Positions 31,733-43,327 are shown, counted from the first letter of the stretch. The stretch: DNA of 64,000 nt from Entoloma clypeatum (GCA_963565915.1 OY751495.1:372001-436000); one strand, 5' to 3'. The notes: generated by a model not told the origin, from the sequence alone. A program made the numbers and translations.

Positions 31733-33480
31733 TCACAATTCCTCTTGTACTACTTTATCTGCCCTCAATAAATCGCCCAATGCAATCGTGATCGGAGTCT
31801 CAAGCACTGCCGAGACCGTGACACCCTTTGATTGTTCTTCGATAGGTGCCTTGCTGCGAAATGCCGGGCCCTTTCGATCAATGTCGGGGATGGTCTCGTG
31901 GTCTGGTCTTTTATTTTTACCAAGGGGAACGAAAGCGACTTCTGGTACATCACGAAATGGCAAATCAACTGTTGGTCTAGTGACTTCTTCGCGGGTAAAC
32001 ACTTGGTCACTATCTTTTTGGGTGACAGACCTTGTCTTGGCCGATGGCTTCGGCGTTAACTCAGGTTCTGGCTCATCATCATCGCTATCTACTTCCTCGA
32101 CTTCTTCAATATCTTTTTCTATTTCATTTTCTGTTTCACTATCTGGGTCTCGGTTTTCAGTCCGTTTCTCCGGCGATTTGGCACGATTCTTTTCAACCCT
32201 AGACCTTGATGGAATCTGCTTCGCCTTCCTCAAATGTTCTAAAAACCCAATTCCTTCTTAGCGTTCCCCGACTGGGTGACTACGAATTGACTGATGTCCT
32301 GCATCGCTTTAGTCATCGCAAGGAATGCTTCCTGCATATCAGGCTTTCCCGAAGTACCCTCAGGCTCATTGCTGGGTAACTGTTGCTGGACTGGCATCAT
32401 TCCCGGCATCGCGACTCAATTCTGCAACGCCGTGTTCTGGGGAACTGGGTTTGATATTCCAGACATAAAAGAATTCTCTACTGGGGTATAGTGCACGGGA
32501 ACCGCCGGAGCAGTACCGTACGGTTGTGTATACATATTGAAATTATTAAATGGCTGCTGAACCGGGTTTAACGGTGGGATTGCCATACCAGCCTGTTGTT
32601 GCGCTAAGAGATTGTTCAATGCCGCGATCTGTTGGTTGCGCTTGGCCATCCCTTTTTGCATATTATTTGCTGTGGCCACGGTGTCCATCATGGACAATCT
32701 CAACTTGACTGCTTCTGTGAAGTCGTCGTTTAAACAACTCAAGAACCTCCCCACAAGCTCACGATTGGAGATACAACCATTTGCACCAGTCAGTTTCTTA
32801 GCTTCGGCTTTGAAACTATGTTTCAGGGACATAATTTCATCTAGATTGCCTAATCCAAGATGACTGTGCTCCTTGCAGATACTCGATAATCTGGCCAAGG
32901 TACCATCATGTCTGCTCGCTACCACTGGGTAGTTGTTTATTAACTCTTTCTTATACTCCTCCCATGTTCCTGTAGCATAGGAATCAAGGGTTGTCCATTC
33001 TTCTTCAGAGACACTATCTGCATAGCCTCCGATTAACTTTTTCTTTTCCACAGCATCGGTTATACCTGCATGGTCAAAGCAGATTTCGACTTCATCGATA
33101 AATCTTAAAAGCTCGGAGGCCTTTTCTTTATCAAATCTCGGTGCTCCTCACTCACTTCAACGCGGCATTCTCGAACCATTCCTTGGTGCAGTTGCTGCAA
33201 CATTCTGTGTATTTGTAGCCATTGTATATGTCGACAATTGACTGTTAAGATTTTGATTTTGAGTTTCTATTGGTTGCACAATGGATACTGAATGCTCTCG
33301 CAATGCTAGTAGCCTTTCTGATTCAAGGTTTTCTAGTGTTCTCCTTCGAGTATGCTTTATGGGCTCTTCGAGAGGTCCTACTAGTTCTGCTCCTGCTTTC
33401 GATAGACTACAGGTCACGCGCTCGCGAGCCGTTTCAATAGGTTGTGTTAGAGATGTTGTCTTCGGGTTATGACCGCTCAT
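31733..33480 (-). pseudogene. Gypsy-3 Gag
   Basis: Three minus-strand blocks. 33157-33480 is the N-terminal Gln/Arg-rich part. After two stops near 33140-33159 the sequence goes on with RFDKEKASELLRFIDEVEI and 32416-33051 (capsid: WTTLDSYATGTWEEYKKE, LVGRFLSCLNDDF), then a Gln/Pro-rich section. 31733-32233 is a Lys/Glu/Asp-rich linker. No CCHC knuckle was found. Capsid proteins of this form are known from Agaricomycete Gypsy elements. Multiple stops make it non-functional. Confidence 0.75.
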
Positions 33481-34900
33481 GAGACCTCTTTTATGAACTG
33501 GAGGCTTCCATGAGTTTGCTTGTAGAGGACAGGGTTATCTCTCAAGTGAGAACTATAACTAAATTCCTTGAGAGGAACTGTATCGAGTTGACACTGAGTA
33601 AATTTGTTATTTTAGAACCACCCCTCGCGGTGGGCTCCAGATGAAACGAAGGAAGTGAGTCTGGGGATGAGCACGAGCGATATCTATCACACACACAAAC
33701 ACCAAACACAACAACAAAGACCGAACAAGTCTCGCGATGCGTACTTCTCAATCGATATAGTTCGGGGTGATGAGTGGGATCACTCAGGATGCGACTCTTC
33801 CAAACAACAATTGAATAACTCGTTTAGTGATGGCTCAATAAGTCTTGAACCAGACTTAAAGATAGTTCTCAAGATAATGAACCGAGGTTTGTGATTTCCT
33901 AACCAACAAGACTTTGCGAACATGATCTTGACCGAATACGAACACGACAATGACCAATACAACCGATAGATAACACGATTTGACGATTGACAAGTTCTTG
34001 AACACACAAAACACAATCGCAACTGACTTCCGATGCAAACCAAACGATCTCGAGGCTTCAATGATACTCGCGAACGACGACAGATGCACAAGACAAATGC
34101 TATCAATTCTGGGGCACAATCTAACCTACCTATCTATGACGAAACTACAAGATTTTATACATGAGCAGCAATAAATATAGAAAAAGGTTGCATGTGGTAT
34201 CGATAAATGGTATCCAGTCAAATGACCTTCGCTAAAGTCGTTTTGATGCGCCCATGTGGTAGACAACGCCACAGGTATGCCCCTTTTCCATATCTGAACC
34301 TCTGCCGTACTGGAGAGGCCACTATTTCAATAACTTGGTTTTGCGATGTACCCGGGATGATGCCGACTAGTTACCATGAGGTATCAACTGCATCAATTAA
34401 GGGTCGCCTCAGTAAGCCACCCATCAGATTCGATCTCTATCAAAGTTCACCATAAGGTCACATTGATCGCGACGTATCAAACCCAATCTCGGTCTGTATC
34501 ATCCGATGTCATTTCAATATTCCTGATACGGACAATTTGGATGTGAAGCACAGCGCACGTTGACCAAACCTCTCGCGAGAATGTCTCCGGTCAAGCCCTG
34601 ACATATAGTAGACAGTGCTAGTGTCATTGATAATTCCAATATAACCCATCTCCTTGTTTCACACTTCGTCGCGAGAGGCACTCAATAGTCTTTTCTATCT
34701 CACAAGACGATCCCATAGCTCTTGAGTATCATAGCTAAGCCCATAGTGGTGACCAGCACTATGTCCTACATTGCCAGGGTCACTGGTCTCTCTCTAACAT
34801 CACCACTAAGTCCTCAGAATCGGAGCTCATCTAGGACTCTCTATATCCCTTAGAGATAGTGTGAAAGGGTGCAAATGCGCAGATTTTAGGCCTAGACGCA
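33481..34900. other. Upstream region of Gypsy-3, LTR not identified
   Basis: No gene. The sequence continues the TCGCGA-rich character of 25-33 kb (for example 33735, 34070, 34468, 34570 and 34670), which then stops. It probably holds the Gypsy-3 leader and perhaps a diverged 5' LTR, but no repeat partner was seen. Directly repeated words ACACAC and AACACAACAACAA occur near 33690. Confidence 0.35.
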
Positions 34901-36800
34901 GCGCGGCCTTATCAACGTGATGATGAGGATGCTGCAGAGTGGGATGACATGATGGCATGGCTGCTTTGACCTTTTCAATACATTATCATGAGCACATTTG
35001 TTTCATAAGGTTGTATCTATGATCTTAGGTTTTGGTTCAAGGATATTATATGTTCTCATTGCAGTTTTTTTGAGCATGAGTTAGATTACCTCAGTTTATA
35101 AATTTAACTGGTTAATCGTGTTAAATAACCTTGAATAACTGGTTAAGACCAGTTATAACTGTACCTCAGCTGCTGGTCTTGAAATTTAGCTGGTTAATAA
35201 AAGTTAAGTGAAGGTTAAGGACTTGTGGCCTATACATGCGCGGTGAGCGTCCTGCATCCTTGCTGCGTCGGTGCGCAGTATTTTTGATTGACCGGTGGGT
35301 GTACTCTTTCAGCCGAGTCGTCCAGTTGACTACGGAATGCGTCGCACATCTTTCGAGGCATGGTTTAGCTGCCTCACCCCCTCTTGGTTGGAGTGACATG
35401 TGGAATGCCCTAGGGCAGCCGTCTAGTCCCAAATTTGGCGGCGAGGTGCTGCTGAGTCGCGTGACGGGGCATCTCATTCCTTCAGCGGAGATGGGTTTCT
35501 TGGGCATCCTCACATGTTTGTCTCCTGCCTTCATTGACGGAGTGAGGCGGTAGGTGTCCTGGTTCGGGGACAAGCGATTTTGGATGGTGTGTGACAGGAC
35601 GTATGTGTGAGTGGGCAACGGCATGCGAGGCATCTGGTTTGAGGTGTACCATACAGATGCAGGGATAAACCCCCATGTTGCAACCTCCAAGTCCGATGCG
35701 AGAGTACACTCTCTCATGGGCTGGAGTGGGGGGTACTGGCTGGCAATGACATGATGTAAATGTTCGAGGAGGTTAGTGCGTGCATCGGTCTAAGGTTGTG
35801 ATGATATTCATCACGGCCATTCCGCTGTGGTGCGTACTTGTTAGCACTCATCAAGGGTGCGAGGTTCAGGGTGCATACCTCATCCTACTGCCCTCGAGTC
35901 GTAGGATGTGTGAAGGGAATGTGGGTTTGCTGTGGTGCATCTTTAGCGGGCGGCAATGGTGGGAGGCGAAGTTCTGCATACCTCGTGCTGCTGCACCCAT
36001 GTCTGTACATGCGAAGGGGTTGAAAACACCCATTTTTCAGCGATGAAAGTGGTGATGGTGAGAAGACACTGCTGAAAGGCGAGATCAGGGTGAGCAATGG
36101 AAATGTGAGAACTCTAAGGTGAGAGCTTGAAACACCTCCAAAGCACACCACTCAATCACTCTCAACAAGTTCTCGGGGTGGCGAGACAAAGTCTACTTTA
36201 TTTCAAGTAGTTCGACACAAAATGCCTTGGTGGAATTATGACTAGCGGGCAGCTCATTAAGATTCCGGGGTACGTGATTCAATATAAAGATAAAGAATTG
36301 AGTTAATTTCCTTGAAGGCTTCCGTACCCTCTTGGAGACAGTGGGACAGTGGGACAGTGACAGCAACAGTACAGTAAGGCCAGTTGCACTCAGTTCAGCT
36401 TTGAGACTTAGAGACTGACTTGTACCAATCAATCAGAGAGATACAATTCAATGTGGGGGAATCCCAGATCTATTCTACAGTACATGGCAGGAAACTACAG
36501 TTTTTATACATGACAAGAGATGAAATATATATATAAGGTTTATCACAAGATATGTCCATAACAAATCGGTTTCCAGGGTATCTGTTATTTGGGCATAGTC
36601 CAAATATTCACAGGGGTCTTTTAACATATTTCTGAGGTGTCGAGAGGGCAACCGGCCCTGGCAGAGTGGAGCAACAAGAACATGTTGTTTTGCAAGCATT
36701 CCAGAAGTCCGCATCAATATTGATGTTGTCAATCAATCAAGTTCCTGTCGATCAAGGGTCCGAGGTGTCACAGATCAGGAACCCATTTCCAGGGTTTGGT
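34901..36800. other. Unassigned sequence
   Basis: No credible protein. At 35095-35215 there is a small AT-rich cluster of CTGGTTAA and TTAACTGG words with both orientations, which may be the end of an unrecognised inverted-repeat element. The other frames on either strand lack recognisable motifs. Confidence 0.3.
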
Positions 36801-37351
36801 CTATTTCTGGTAAGTCACACGGATCGGTATCATGGCATCAGTGATCGTGGTGATGCATGGGTATAGCTCTGCGCGTGTTTGAGAACACAAGTCCCCAAGG
36901 CCCTCGATAAGTCCATATATAGCAATAGTCAGTGTATGGGGTGATGGGTCATAGAATATGTTAATATTGGTCCCCTCAATGGTCTTATCCATTGATAAAT
37001 AGAATGGTGGTGTCAAGTCTATGGTTAAGCCTTCAGGGAGACTGTTCCCATGATCATGAGGAAAGGGGGTCCAGTGGTATTTAGGCACTCATAGGTAGCC
37101 ATTAGTACCATCAGTTCCAATAGAATATATTGTAAATGGGCCAACATCAGATTCTTTATATTGACAAAACTATGAGAAATGTGCCATTTCGAGCACAGCC
37201 ACTCAACGGTCGTATCACTGCAGCAATGCAGGTGCGTAAGGAGTGCAAGTTGCTTTGGAGATGGTGTGCCTATTGCAGAAGATGGTGTTATCAGCACAGA
37301 CGACGAGCAATCGATCGCCGTCATTGTTAGTATTGCTGTGTTGAACGACAT
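36801..37351 (-). pseudogene. Hypothetical protein fragment
   Basis: The frame 36801-37088 has natural composition (PKYHWTPFPHDHGNSL, IDLTPPFYLSM, IYGLIEGLGDL). Read upstream past a TGA at about 37089 the same frame gives IYSIGTDGTNGYL, which again would fit Arg to stop. No family was recognised and no start is visible. A host gene or an old transposon protein are both possible. Confidence 0.3.
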
Positions 37352-38019
37352 ACCTTCACCCTGACCCTCTGATCATAGGACCCTTACATGCAAATATAGT
37401 AGTTGTCCAAAGGACGATGTCTTGAGCCATTGGACCAAAGGGCAGATCGAACATGTGGTGTTTCCCATGCAGGCGTTGTCGTCAACAGACTCCCAAGGGC
37501 TTGAAGGAACCAAGGAGGGAGAAGAGACAAGATTCCAGGGACTACTCCCCGGAAGAATGTCCCTCACCCGTGAGGAGGACAGAGAGGAGACAACGAGCAG
37601 CATCGTTGATCGAGGACTGTGCAAAAAGTCCCACAGTCCTTGCCTGGCAAGCCAGGCTGTCCAGCCGGCTGGATACAATCGACTGTCCAGACACAGGCAT
37701 GTGTGGCCTGACGTGTCAGCCAGTGCAGTGGAACATATTCCAATTGACTGTTCCACTGATGGCTGACACACTGACATCAGCAGACTGTGTCAGGCACTGA
37801 CAGTCTTGGCTGTGGCTGTAGCAGACTGATGTGTCAGATGGAACCAGCCCAATCAGCCTGCTGACTTGCTGACAAATCCAATGTGAGTGGCTGGGTGGTG
37901 GCTGAAGCGCTGACAGCCTGTACTGGAGAGATCGGAGGCTGTGTCTGGCACTGACATGGCTGATTGATTGATCAAAATTGGGATATACCGAGATACCAAC
38001 AATTTGCCAGCTGACATGC
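37352..38019. other. Repeat-like sequence rich in CTGACA and TGTCAG
   Basis: Between about 37690 and 37960 the words TGTCAG, CTGACA and CCAGCC recur many times in both orientations. Some longer words, such as GATGGCTGAC, CTGACATCAGCAG and AGTCTTGGCTGT, recur on the opposite strand near 46140-46250. It looks like a diverged dispersed repeat. No gene was seen. Confidence 0.4.
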
Positions 38020-38548
38020 TGTTAAGAACTGAACGACAAAATGTCGGAGCTACGTCGGACACGTCGGAGGTCGAGAACGTGAATGGCGTAGTGGTAAAGA
38101 CTTGGCTTCAACTTGTGTGTTGCGCCCTCGCTAATACGTCGGGGTGTCTTTATTTCGGAATGGTCGGAATGGTCGGAGTCGGACTCAAGTCAAGAGTCAG
38201 AGAGGATGTTTGGTTGAGACTAAGTTGATATTCAAAACTGAAGCTAATACAAGATTATATGTAGGTTTATATAGTATGTCGGAGGACGTGTGGATTCGTC
38301 GGAGTCGGAGAACGAGTGGCTAATGTCGGAGTCGGATAGTAAGTGGCTTTCGGAGATGTGAACATAACTACAGAGGTAATGTAAGTATCGTACGTAGCGA
38401 GAAGGTTCATAACAGTAAGTACAATGTGATCAAGTATTAGTCGAAATGTTGGAGGAGTCGGATCGGACTCGGATCGGAGGATCGGAATGTAACACATGCT
38501 CACAATCAATATAAGTCGTTTCCCCTCGCATGGAGTCAATTCTTGACA
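38020..38548 (+). repeat. Solo-LTR candidate
   Basis: 529 bp, starting TGTTAAGAACTGAACG and ending AATTCTTGACA, so the ends form an imperfect inverted repeat TGTYAAGAA..TTCTTGACA. It contains many TCGGA words and a TATA-like box on the minus strand (CTATATAAACC). Near 38100 the word GGCTTCAACTTGTGTGTTGC matches the LTR-like sequence at 24824-25250 in minus orientation. No 5-bp duplication was found at the flanks (CATGC and GAAAA). Confidence 0.45.
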
Positions 38549-39357
38549 GAAAATCATGACCCAGGGTGCGTTCTGACCAGAATCTTATTCCCTTTCGACT
38601 GGCATGTGACTCGCTTGATTACAAATCAGCGTGGAAATTGGTGGGACCATAATTGTTGCAAAGTAGTTTAAAAGTACAAAACCCTTCCAGGAATAGGAGT
38701 GACAGTGTGATTGTTGATGTGAAGTGTGGAGGGGGTGTCAGGAAGCTATAGAAACCAGTAAGACTGACATTTGAGCACAGGGAATAACAGCCTGCTTTGT
38801 TATAAAGCAGCCAGCTGACACCAGCCAGCCCAAATTGACCCCTGGCTTGTTTATTCCCCTGCTGTGGAAATAGGATGCTGGCTGACTAATGATGGTGAGA
38901 GAATCTCCTCCCAGGAGGTGCCCCTTCATGGTGAAATGTCAGATCAACGAAATTCCCATTTTTGAGCAAGTTATGGGCCTTGCCAGCCAAATCCTAACAG
39001 TAATGCAAGTTTTTGGACAAATAATATAGTTTGTTTGTTACTATTATCCCACAAAAATTGCGAGATAAATGATATAATACATACCAGATTGTTTGGTATT
39101 GTTTACAAATTCCAGGGCCATCAAACTCATGTTACAATTGCGAGCAGAATGATACTATACACATGTGACAACAGCAGAATGTTTGGATTTGTTTACAAAT
39201 TCCAGGGCCATCAAACAGCACTAAAATTGCAAACAGAATGATACTATACGAGACAATAATGATCCCAGCCCAACCAATTAACACCAAACACTAACATCAA
39301 ACACTAACCTCAGAATATTTGTTCTTGCTTATAAATCCCAGGGGCACTAGATTCACA
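38549..39357. other. Intergenic, with a short tandem repeat
   Basis: At about 39049-39260 a unit of roughly 88 bp is repeated about two and a half times. Each unit holds TGTTTACAAATTCCAGGGCC followed by ATCAAAC, and an AATTGCGAGCAGAATGATA-like word. A weaker third unit extends to about 39380. Nothing else was recognised. Confidence 0.5.
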
Positions 39358-40626
39358 CTATAATTCCAAGCAGAACAGTACTAGACTTGAGTGAAACAAG
39401 TGACACCTGAGCCAACACCTGAGACACCTCGGCCAACACCTGGAACCCTGGGTGTCAACACTTGAAATCATACAAGCATTCTGACAGGGAATGTCTGAGA
39501 CAGGATTCTTATTGATGCATTGAGGGTCTAAATCTTTTTGTCCCACTCCGATGTAGATCATATGATCAGATTTGAAGGGAGTGAATTCTACAGACCTCCA
39601 TTCCTCAATAAGGTCCTTGGCACCCGAAGGCCTCTCCGGGCGAGGATTGAATATTCCAAAAGAGAGAGGTTTGGGTGGATTGCAGATATCAAAGACATTA
39701 TATGATATGATTGTTTTTTGCGAGAGGGCCTCCTTTGTATCGTCGGAGGGTCTGAGTGTCTTCTCTTCATGAACAGCTGTGCGGGATGCCATCTTGCGGG
39801 CCTTGCGATCTGGTTCAATTTGTTCGTCCTCATCCTCGTCCTGTTCTTGGATATTCTTCTCACTCTCTTCCTCACCCTCTCCTCCTCTGCCTCCCTTGTC
39901 GTCCTTGTCTTCTTCGTCCTTGTCCTCCTTCTGCTTGCCCTTCCCCTTGACATTGCGGGCCTTTCCAAGGTTTGCATGATCGTTCTCGTCTTTGTCTTCA
40001 TCAGAAGACATGTCGTCCGAGCCGCCAATCAGAGGCACCGGACCTGCGGCCTTCTTTGACGGCGCAGACAGTGCACGTAGAGGGAGTGATGTTGCAGGTG
40101 ACGATGGAGAAGACAGTGTAGGAGGTGCAGGAGGTGCAGCACGAGGCTTCAGTGGGAGTGGAATTGGAAGTGGTCGTTCACATTTCGAAGCGTCGGCGGT
40201 TGACTGGATGGGGTCCTTAGCATGGATCGTCCTCAATGGGCCGGCGATTGTAGTTGATGAACCTGGGACTGTGTTTGCATTCGACCGACCAGCCATCGAT
40301 TCACGAGATCTGCCTGCGATAGAGGTACGACATTCAGAAGCATATAAAAGTTGGTGATATTGGCCTGCACCTTGCAGTTTCCGCCCAGAAAGCGTCCCTG
40401 GAACCCTGATCTGCAAAAGAAGGTGATCATTATTGTCATACAGTATGTTGATGGACATGAGACACACCGGTCCTGACATCTGGGTCATTGACATCTCCAT
40501 CCTCATATTCCCCACGTCGTCCACCCCCTCGTGTATCATCTCCCCGTCCCATCGAGCCCGTTTAGCCGGCTGCATCTTCTTCAGAGAAGATGTCTTGCAC
40601 TTGTTGGAAGTCTTGCGTGGAGGCAT
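39358..40626 (-). CDS. Acidic low-complexity hypothetical protein
   Basis: A 422-residue open frame with a good ATG (MPPRKTSNKCK) and a basic, nuclear-localisation-like start (KKMQPAKRARWD). The middle is Pro/Ser-rich (PAPPTLSSPSSPATSLP), followed by a long Lys/Asp/Glu tract (KGKGKQKEDKDEEDK, EQDEDEDEQ) and a more ordered C-terminal block (SYNVFDICNPPKPLSFGIF, EEWRSVEFTPFKSDHMIYIG). The part around residues 45-90 may hold one or two retained introns (donor/acceptor-like sites near 40380-40450). Function unknown; a nuclear protein is the mildest inference. The promoter side carries the foldback MITE at 40843-41002. Confidence 0.5.
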   Translation of the reverse strand: MPPRKTSNKCKTSSLKKMQPAKRARWDGEMIHEGVDDVGNMRMEMSMTQMSGPVCLMSINILYDNNDHLLLQIRVPGTLSGRKLQGAGQYHQLLYASECRTSIAGRSRESMAGRSNANTVPGSSTTIAGPLRTIHAKDPIQSTADASKCERPLPIPLPLKPRAAPPAPPTLSSPSSPATSLPLRALSAPSKKAAGPVPLIGGSDDMSSDEDKDENDHANLGKARNVKGKGKQKEDKDEEDKDDKGGRGGEGEEESEKNIQEQDEDEDEQIEPDRKARKMASRTAVHEEKTLRPSDDTKEALSQKTIISYNVFDICNPPKPLSFGIFNPRPERPSGAKDLIEEWRSVEFTPFKSDHMIYIGVGQKDLDPQCINKNPVSDIPCQNACMISSVDTQGSRCWPRCLRCWLRCHLFHSSLVLFCLEL

Positions 40627-40842
40627 GGCAGACAGTGGCAGATGATGAAGGACAGAGGGTGGATGGAGGTGGAACGAAGCAGAGAGACACGCCGCACAAC
40701 CATGTTGTGATCGTATCGTCTACAAGATCTGATCGATCTCTGATTGAGATCTGAGATCTGACCAGATCAGATCGGCGGACTTATATGATCATCTGTCAAT
40801 AGGTTATTACACAAACTGAATATAATACAGTGAGACATACCA
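40627..40842. other. Upstream region of the acidic protein gene
   Basis: Contains a palindromic low-complexity stretch made of AGATCTGATC-like words (about 40725-40780). No gene. Confidence 0.4.
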
Positions 40843-41002
40843 CCGATCAGAAGGCTTTGACCTGTGGCACATTATACGACCAAATACTCCGCAGATCAGA
40901 GGCATCGGATTGGCGGACTGATACAGTGACATCTCAGAGATGTTTTGGATCTGTGGAGTATTTCGCCATGTAATTTGCCGCGGGTCAAAGCCTTCTGATC
41001 GG
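40843..41002. mobile_element. Foldback MITE
   Basis: 160 bp with a perfect 20-bp inverted repeat at the ends, CCGATCAGAAGGCTTTGACC and its complement, extended inwards imperfectly to about 55 bp per arm (both arms hold AAATACTCC and CAGATC). The words AGACATA at 40832-40838 and 41004-41010 could be a target duplication, though not flush with the perfect repeat. No coding capacity. Confidence 0.65.
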
Positions 41003-41463
41003 CAGACATAAAATAACCTCTGGATGACCGCAGGTTGGCACCGTTCGATCAGCAGCCCTGTATACCGATGTACTGTACTATATAGTTATAATGACTGTCA
41101 ACCACTCATTTCCAGTTCTTCGGGAACCTTGACCAATGGAACGAGGGCTTCACTCAGTTCATCAGAGATGATTGTGGATGGTCATAAAAGTCTGTTACAT
41201 ACATGACAATTCCGTATCAGAGGGAGTGGGAGAGGGAGAGAGAGGAGGCGAGGGAATAGGCTGTCTCTTCTTTGCACGGGACTTGATATGTCTACATGAG
41301 GACAATACAAGAGGATTCCTCCTAGACGGGGCTGGGCCAGCATCAGATTGCATGATTGAGCGTTGCTTTCCCTTCTGCCTGGTACTTAGTTGTGTGCGAG
41401 GTGTGTGAGGGGAGGGACTTGGAGAAGAGGGGTTAGCAGAGGATTGATGTAAGGGAGGAGATG
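41003..41463. other. Intergenic
   Basis: No gene was recognised. The right end is the 3' side of the multi-exon gene to the right. Confidence 0.35.
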
Positions 41464-43327
41464 TTATAGAGGATGATTGACAGGAAGATGGGCAGCATCC
41501 TCAGACGGTTGAGACGGGGTAGGAGGGCAACTGTCTTCTGGTTGGGCTGTGCAAGAGGGGCCAGCCACTTGTTCCTGGGTAGCAGAAGGCGAAGTGGACG
41601 AAGGAACTGGGGATTGGAGGGATGCTATCTCAGGGCCAAGTTGAGGAGAGGTGATGGGGGGGTGAGCTGTTATTTCTGCAAAGCTCAACACATCAATTGG
41701 ATTGGTTGATTTTTATAACAATAACTAACCTGAGAACCATAATGTGCTACGGTCACTCTCATAGCCTTGAATAAGAGCCGTAACCTTGATCATGGTTTCC
41801 TGCAAGGCAGTTGCTGCATCCGTTTTATGCTGAGCAATTAAGAGGATACACTCCCAGATCAAGTGTTCAATGGCCTTAATAAGGTCCGGCTTGTCTTGGG
41901 CAAAACAAATCAATGCCTGTAATGGATATTGAGGAAAGATAAGGACAAGGAAACAGATAATAACTTACATCAAAAGCATCAATGCAACTGCAAGGTATAT
42001 CCCTCCAAAATATTTTATCACACAAGAATATAATCAGAGAAACCATCATGCCCAGCATGAGTGGGGTCTGAATGTGACTGAATCGATCGCTGGTATCTGT
42101 TCTTTTGCTTTTGGGAAGCACCATTCTATTGGAAAATGATGTTAATTGCTAGGATGATCATTGACGAAGAGGGGAACGCACACTAGAACCTCTTCAGTGA
42201 GTCGTGGACAAGCTGCTGGGTCCATGAACCCCTAAAATATGTACGGCAAGCTAACATAAACAAATGCTATCCAAGCCCCCACCTGGTGACATATGCAGCA
42301 GCCATGTTCATATTCAAACAAACCTTAGAGATCCAGCTGCTATGGTCAACTCTCAACGCATGGCAGATGAGCATCTGCTCTGTCGGCAGATTGGACTTGC
42401 TTGAGCTAACCGACGCTCCAACAATCGTCTTGGAGGTCGTGAGGGTTGTGATACAGGACAGGCTGGTATTCATAGAATCTACTATGGTGGTCCAGTTTGT
42501 GAGTTGTGACAAGCCCTAATAAAACCAATAAGAATAGTAAATAAATTAGAAGCGAAGGAAAACTGCATGAGATCTCGCAATAAATCTCGACCGACCAACA
42601 GACGCGATGCATCTCTTCTGAGAGCGGGAGCAGGAGGCGAGGATAAATGACCACTGGAGATCCATTGGTCGATGTCCAGGACCCGATAAGCCAGGATCCG
42701 AGACATGGCCTTGGTGAGGTCCTTTGGGTTCGCTGCAGTCAAGTCTTGTGAGCGGGACCCTGGCATCATCAGCATGGCCCTAGTAGCACGAAAGGTCGAG
42801 TGTTCTGCGCGGAGGTCGAACTTGTTGTCCTTCATGGTACGCGCAAATATCTATGTAAATTGTGATAAATGATGGGTCAGTAGGTTGCGACAGGGGCTGA
42901 CCTGAAGTTCTTCATTCCCAGTCACGTCATCTCCCTGGACAGAATATGTATTCCACGGTAGGAATCGGAACAGCATTGATTTCGAGAAGATATCACGGAT
43001 CTACTGCATGGTGTATGTTGGGACAATGTTATTTGCATGAAGATTATATGTTTCCCCATGCCAAAATGGCATATGACTGGGATGCCTTTGCAGTCGTTGG
43101 GTAAGGGCACATGACCTGGATAATGATGCAATCACCTTGAGACATGTGAGTGTGGTGATTCTTCTTTGAATTAACATGCATTGTTTGTTTGTTTTGGTTG
43201 CAGGGTCAGACCACATATTTTGGCAAATTGGGACGTGAGAGTCTGTCCCATTGGGGCCCGACCGTCCTTTAGCAGAGCTAGGATGCATGTCCTTGCTTAG
43301 CGACCTGTGACCAGACCAGAGAGCCAT
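41464..43327 (-). CDS. Multi-exon hypothetical protein, one premature stop
   Basis: Minus-strand gene with several clean introns. A 5' region (43001-43327) joins without frame change, across a TAG at 43001-43003, to IRDIFSKSMLFRFLPW and DDVTGNEELQ. An intron (GTCAGC..ACATAG, about 42841-42900) leads to IFARTMKDNKFDLRAEHS, ATRAMLMMPGSRSQDL and YRVLDIDQWISS. Further introns lie near 42500-42545, 42210-42315, 42130-42185, 41917-41968 (GTAAGT..TTACAG) and 41692-41730 (GTTAGT..TTGCAG). The last exon is Pro/Ser/Thr-rich (HPPITSPQLGPE) and ends at 41464. The TAG fits CAG to TAG by C-to-T. No known domain; it resembles widespread lineage-specific Agaricomycete proteins. The exact exon 3 to 4 junction is unsure. 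Confidence 0.5.

Larger units (their letters stand above)
28478..33480 (-). mobile_element. Gypsy-3: Ty3/Gypsy element, internal coding region
   Basis: Minus-strand gag, protease, RT, RNase H remnant and integrase in standard order. The Gag lacks a zinc knuckle and the integrase lacks a chromodomain, so it belongs to a different clade from Gypsy-1 and Gypsy-2. Lesions include stops in gag, a TGA in RT and a deletion that removes the RT palm end and most of RNase H. LTRs are not proven; 24824-25250 is a candidate on the left, while the right side (33481-34900) has no recognised partner. Confidence 0.85.

Noticed and set aside
36801..37351. Missing 5' part of the helicase gene cut by Gypsy-3
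   Set aside because: If Gypsy-3 had split that gene, helicase motifs should appear on the minus strand to its right; none was found in 34.9-37.4 kb.
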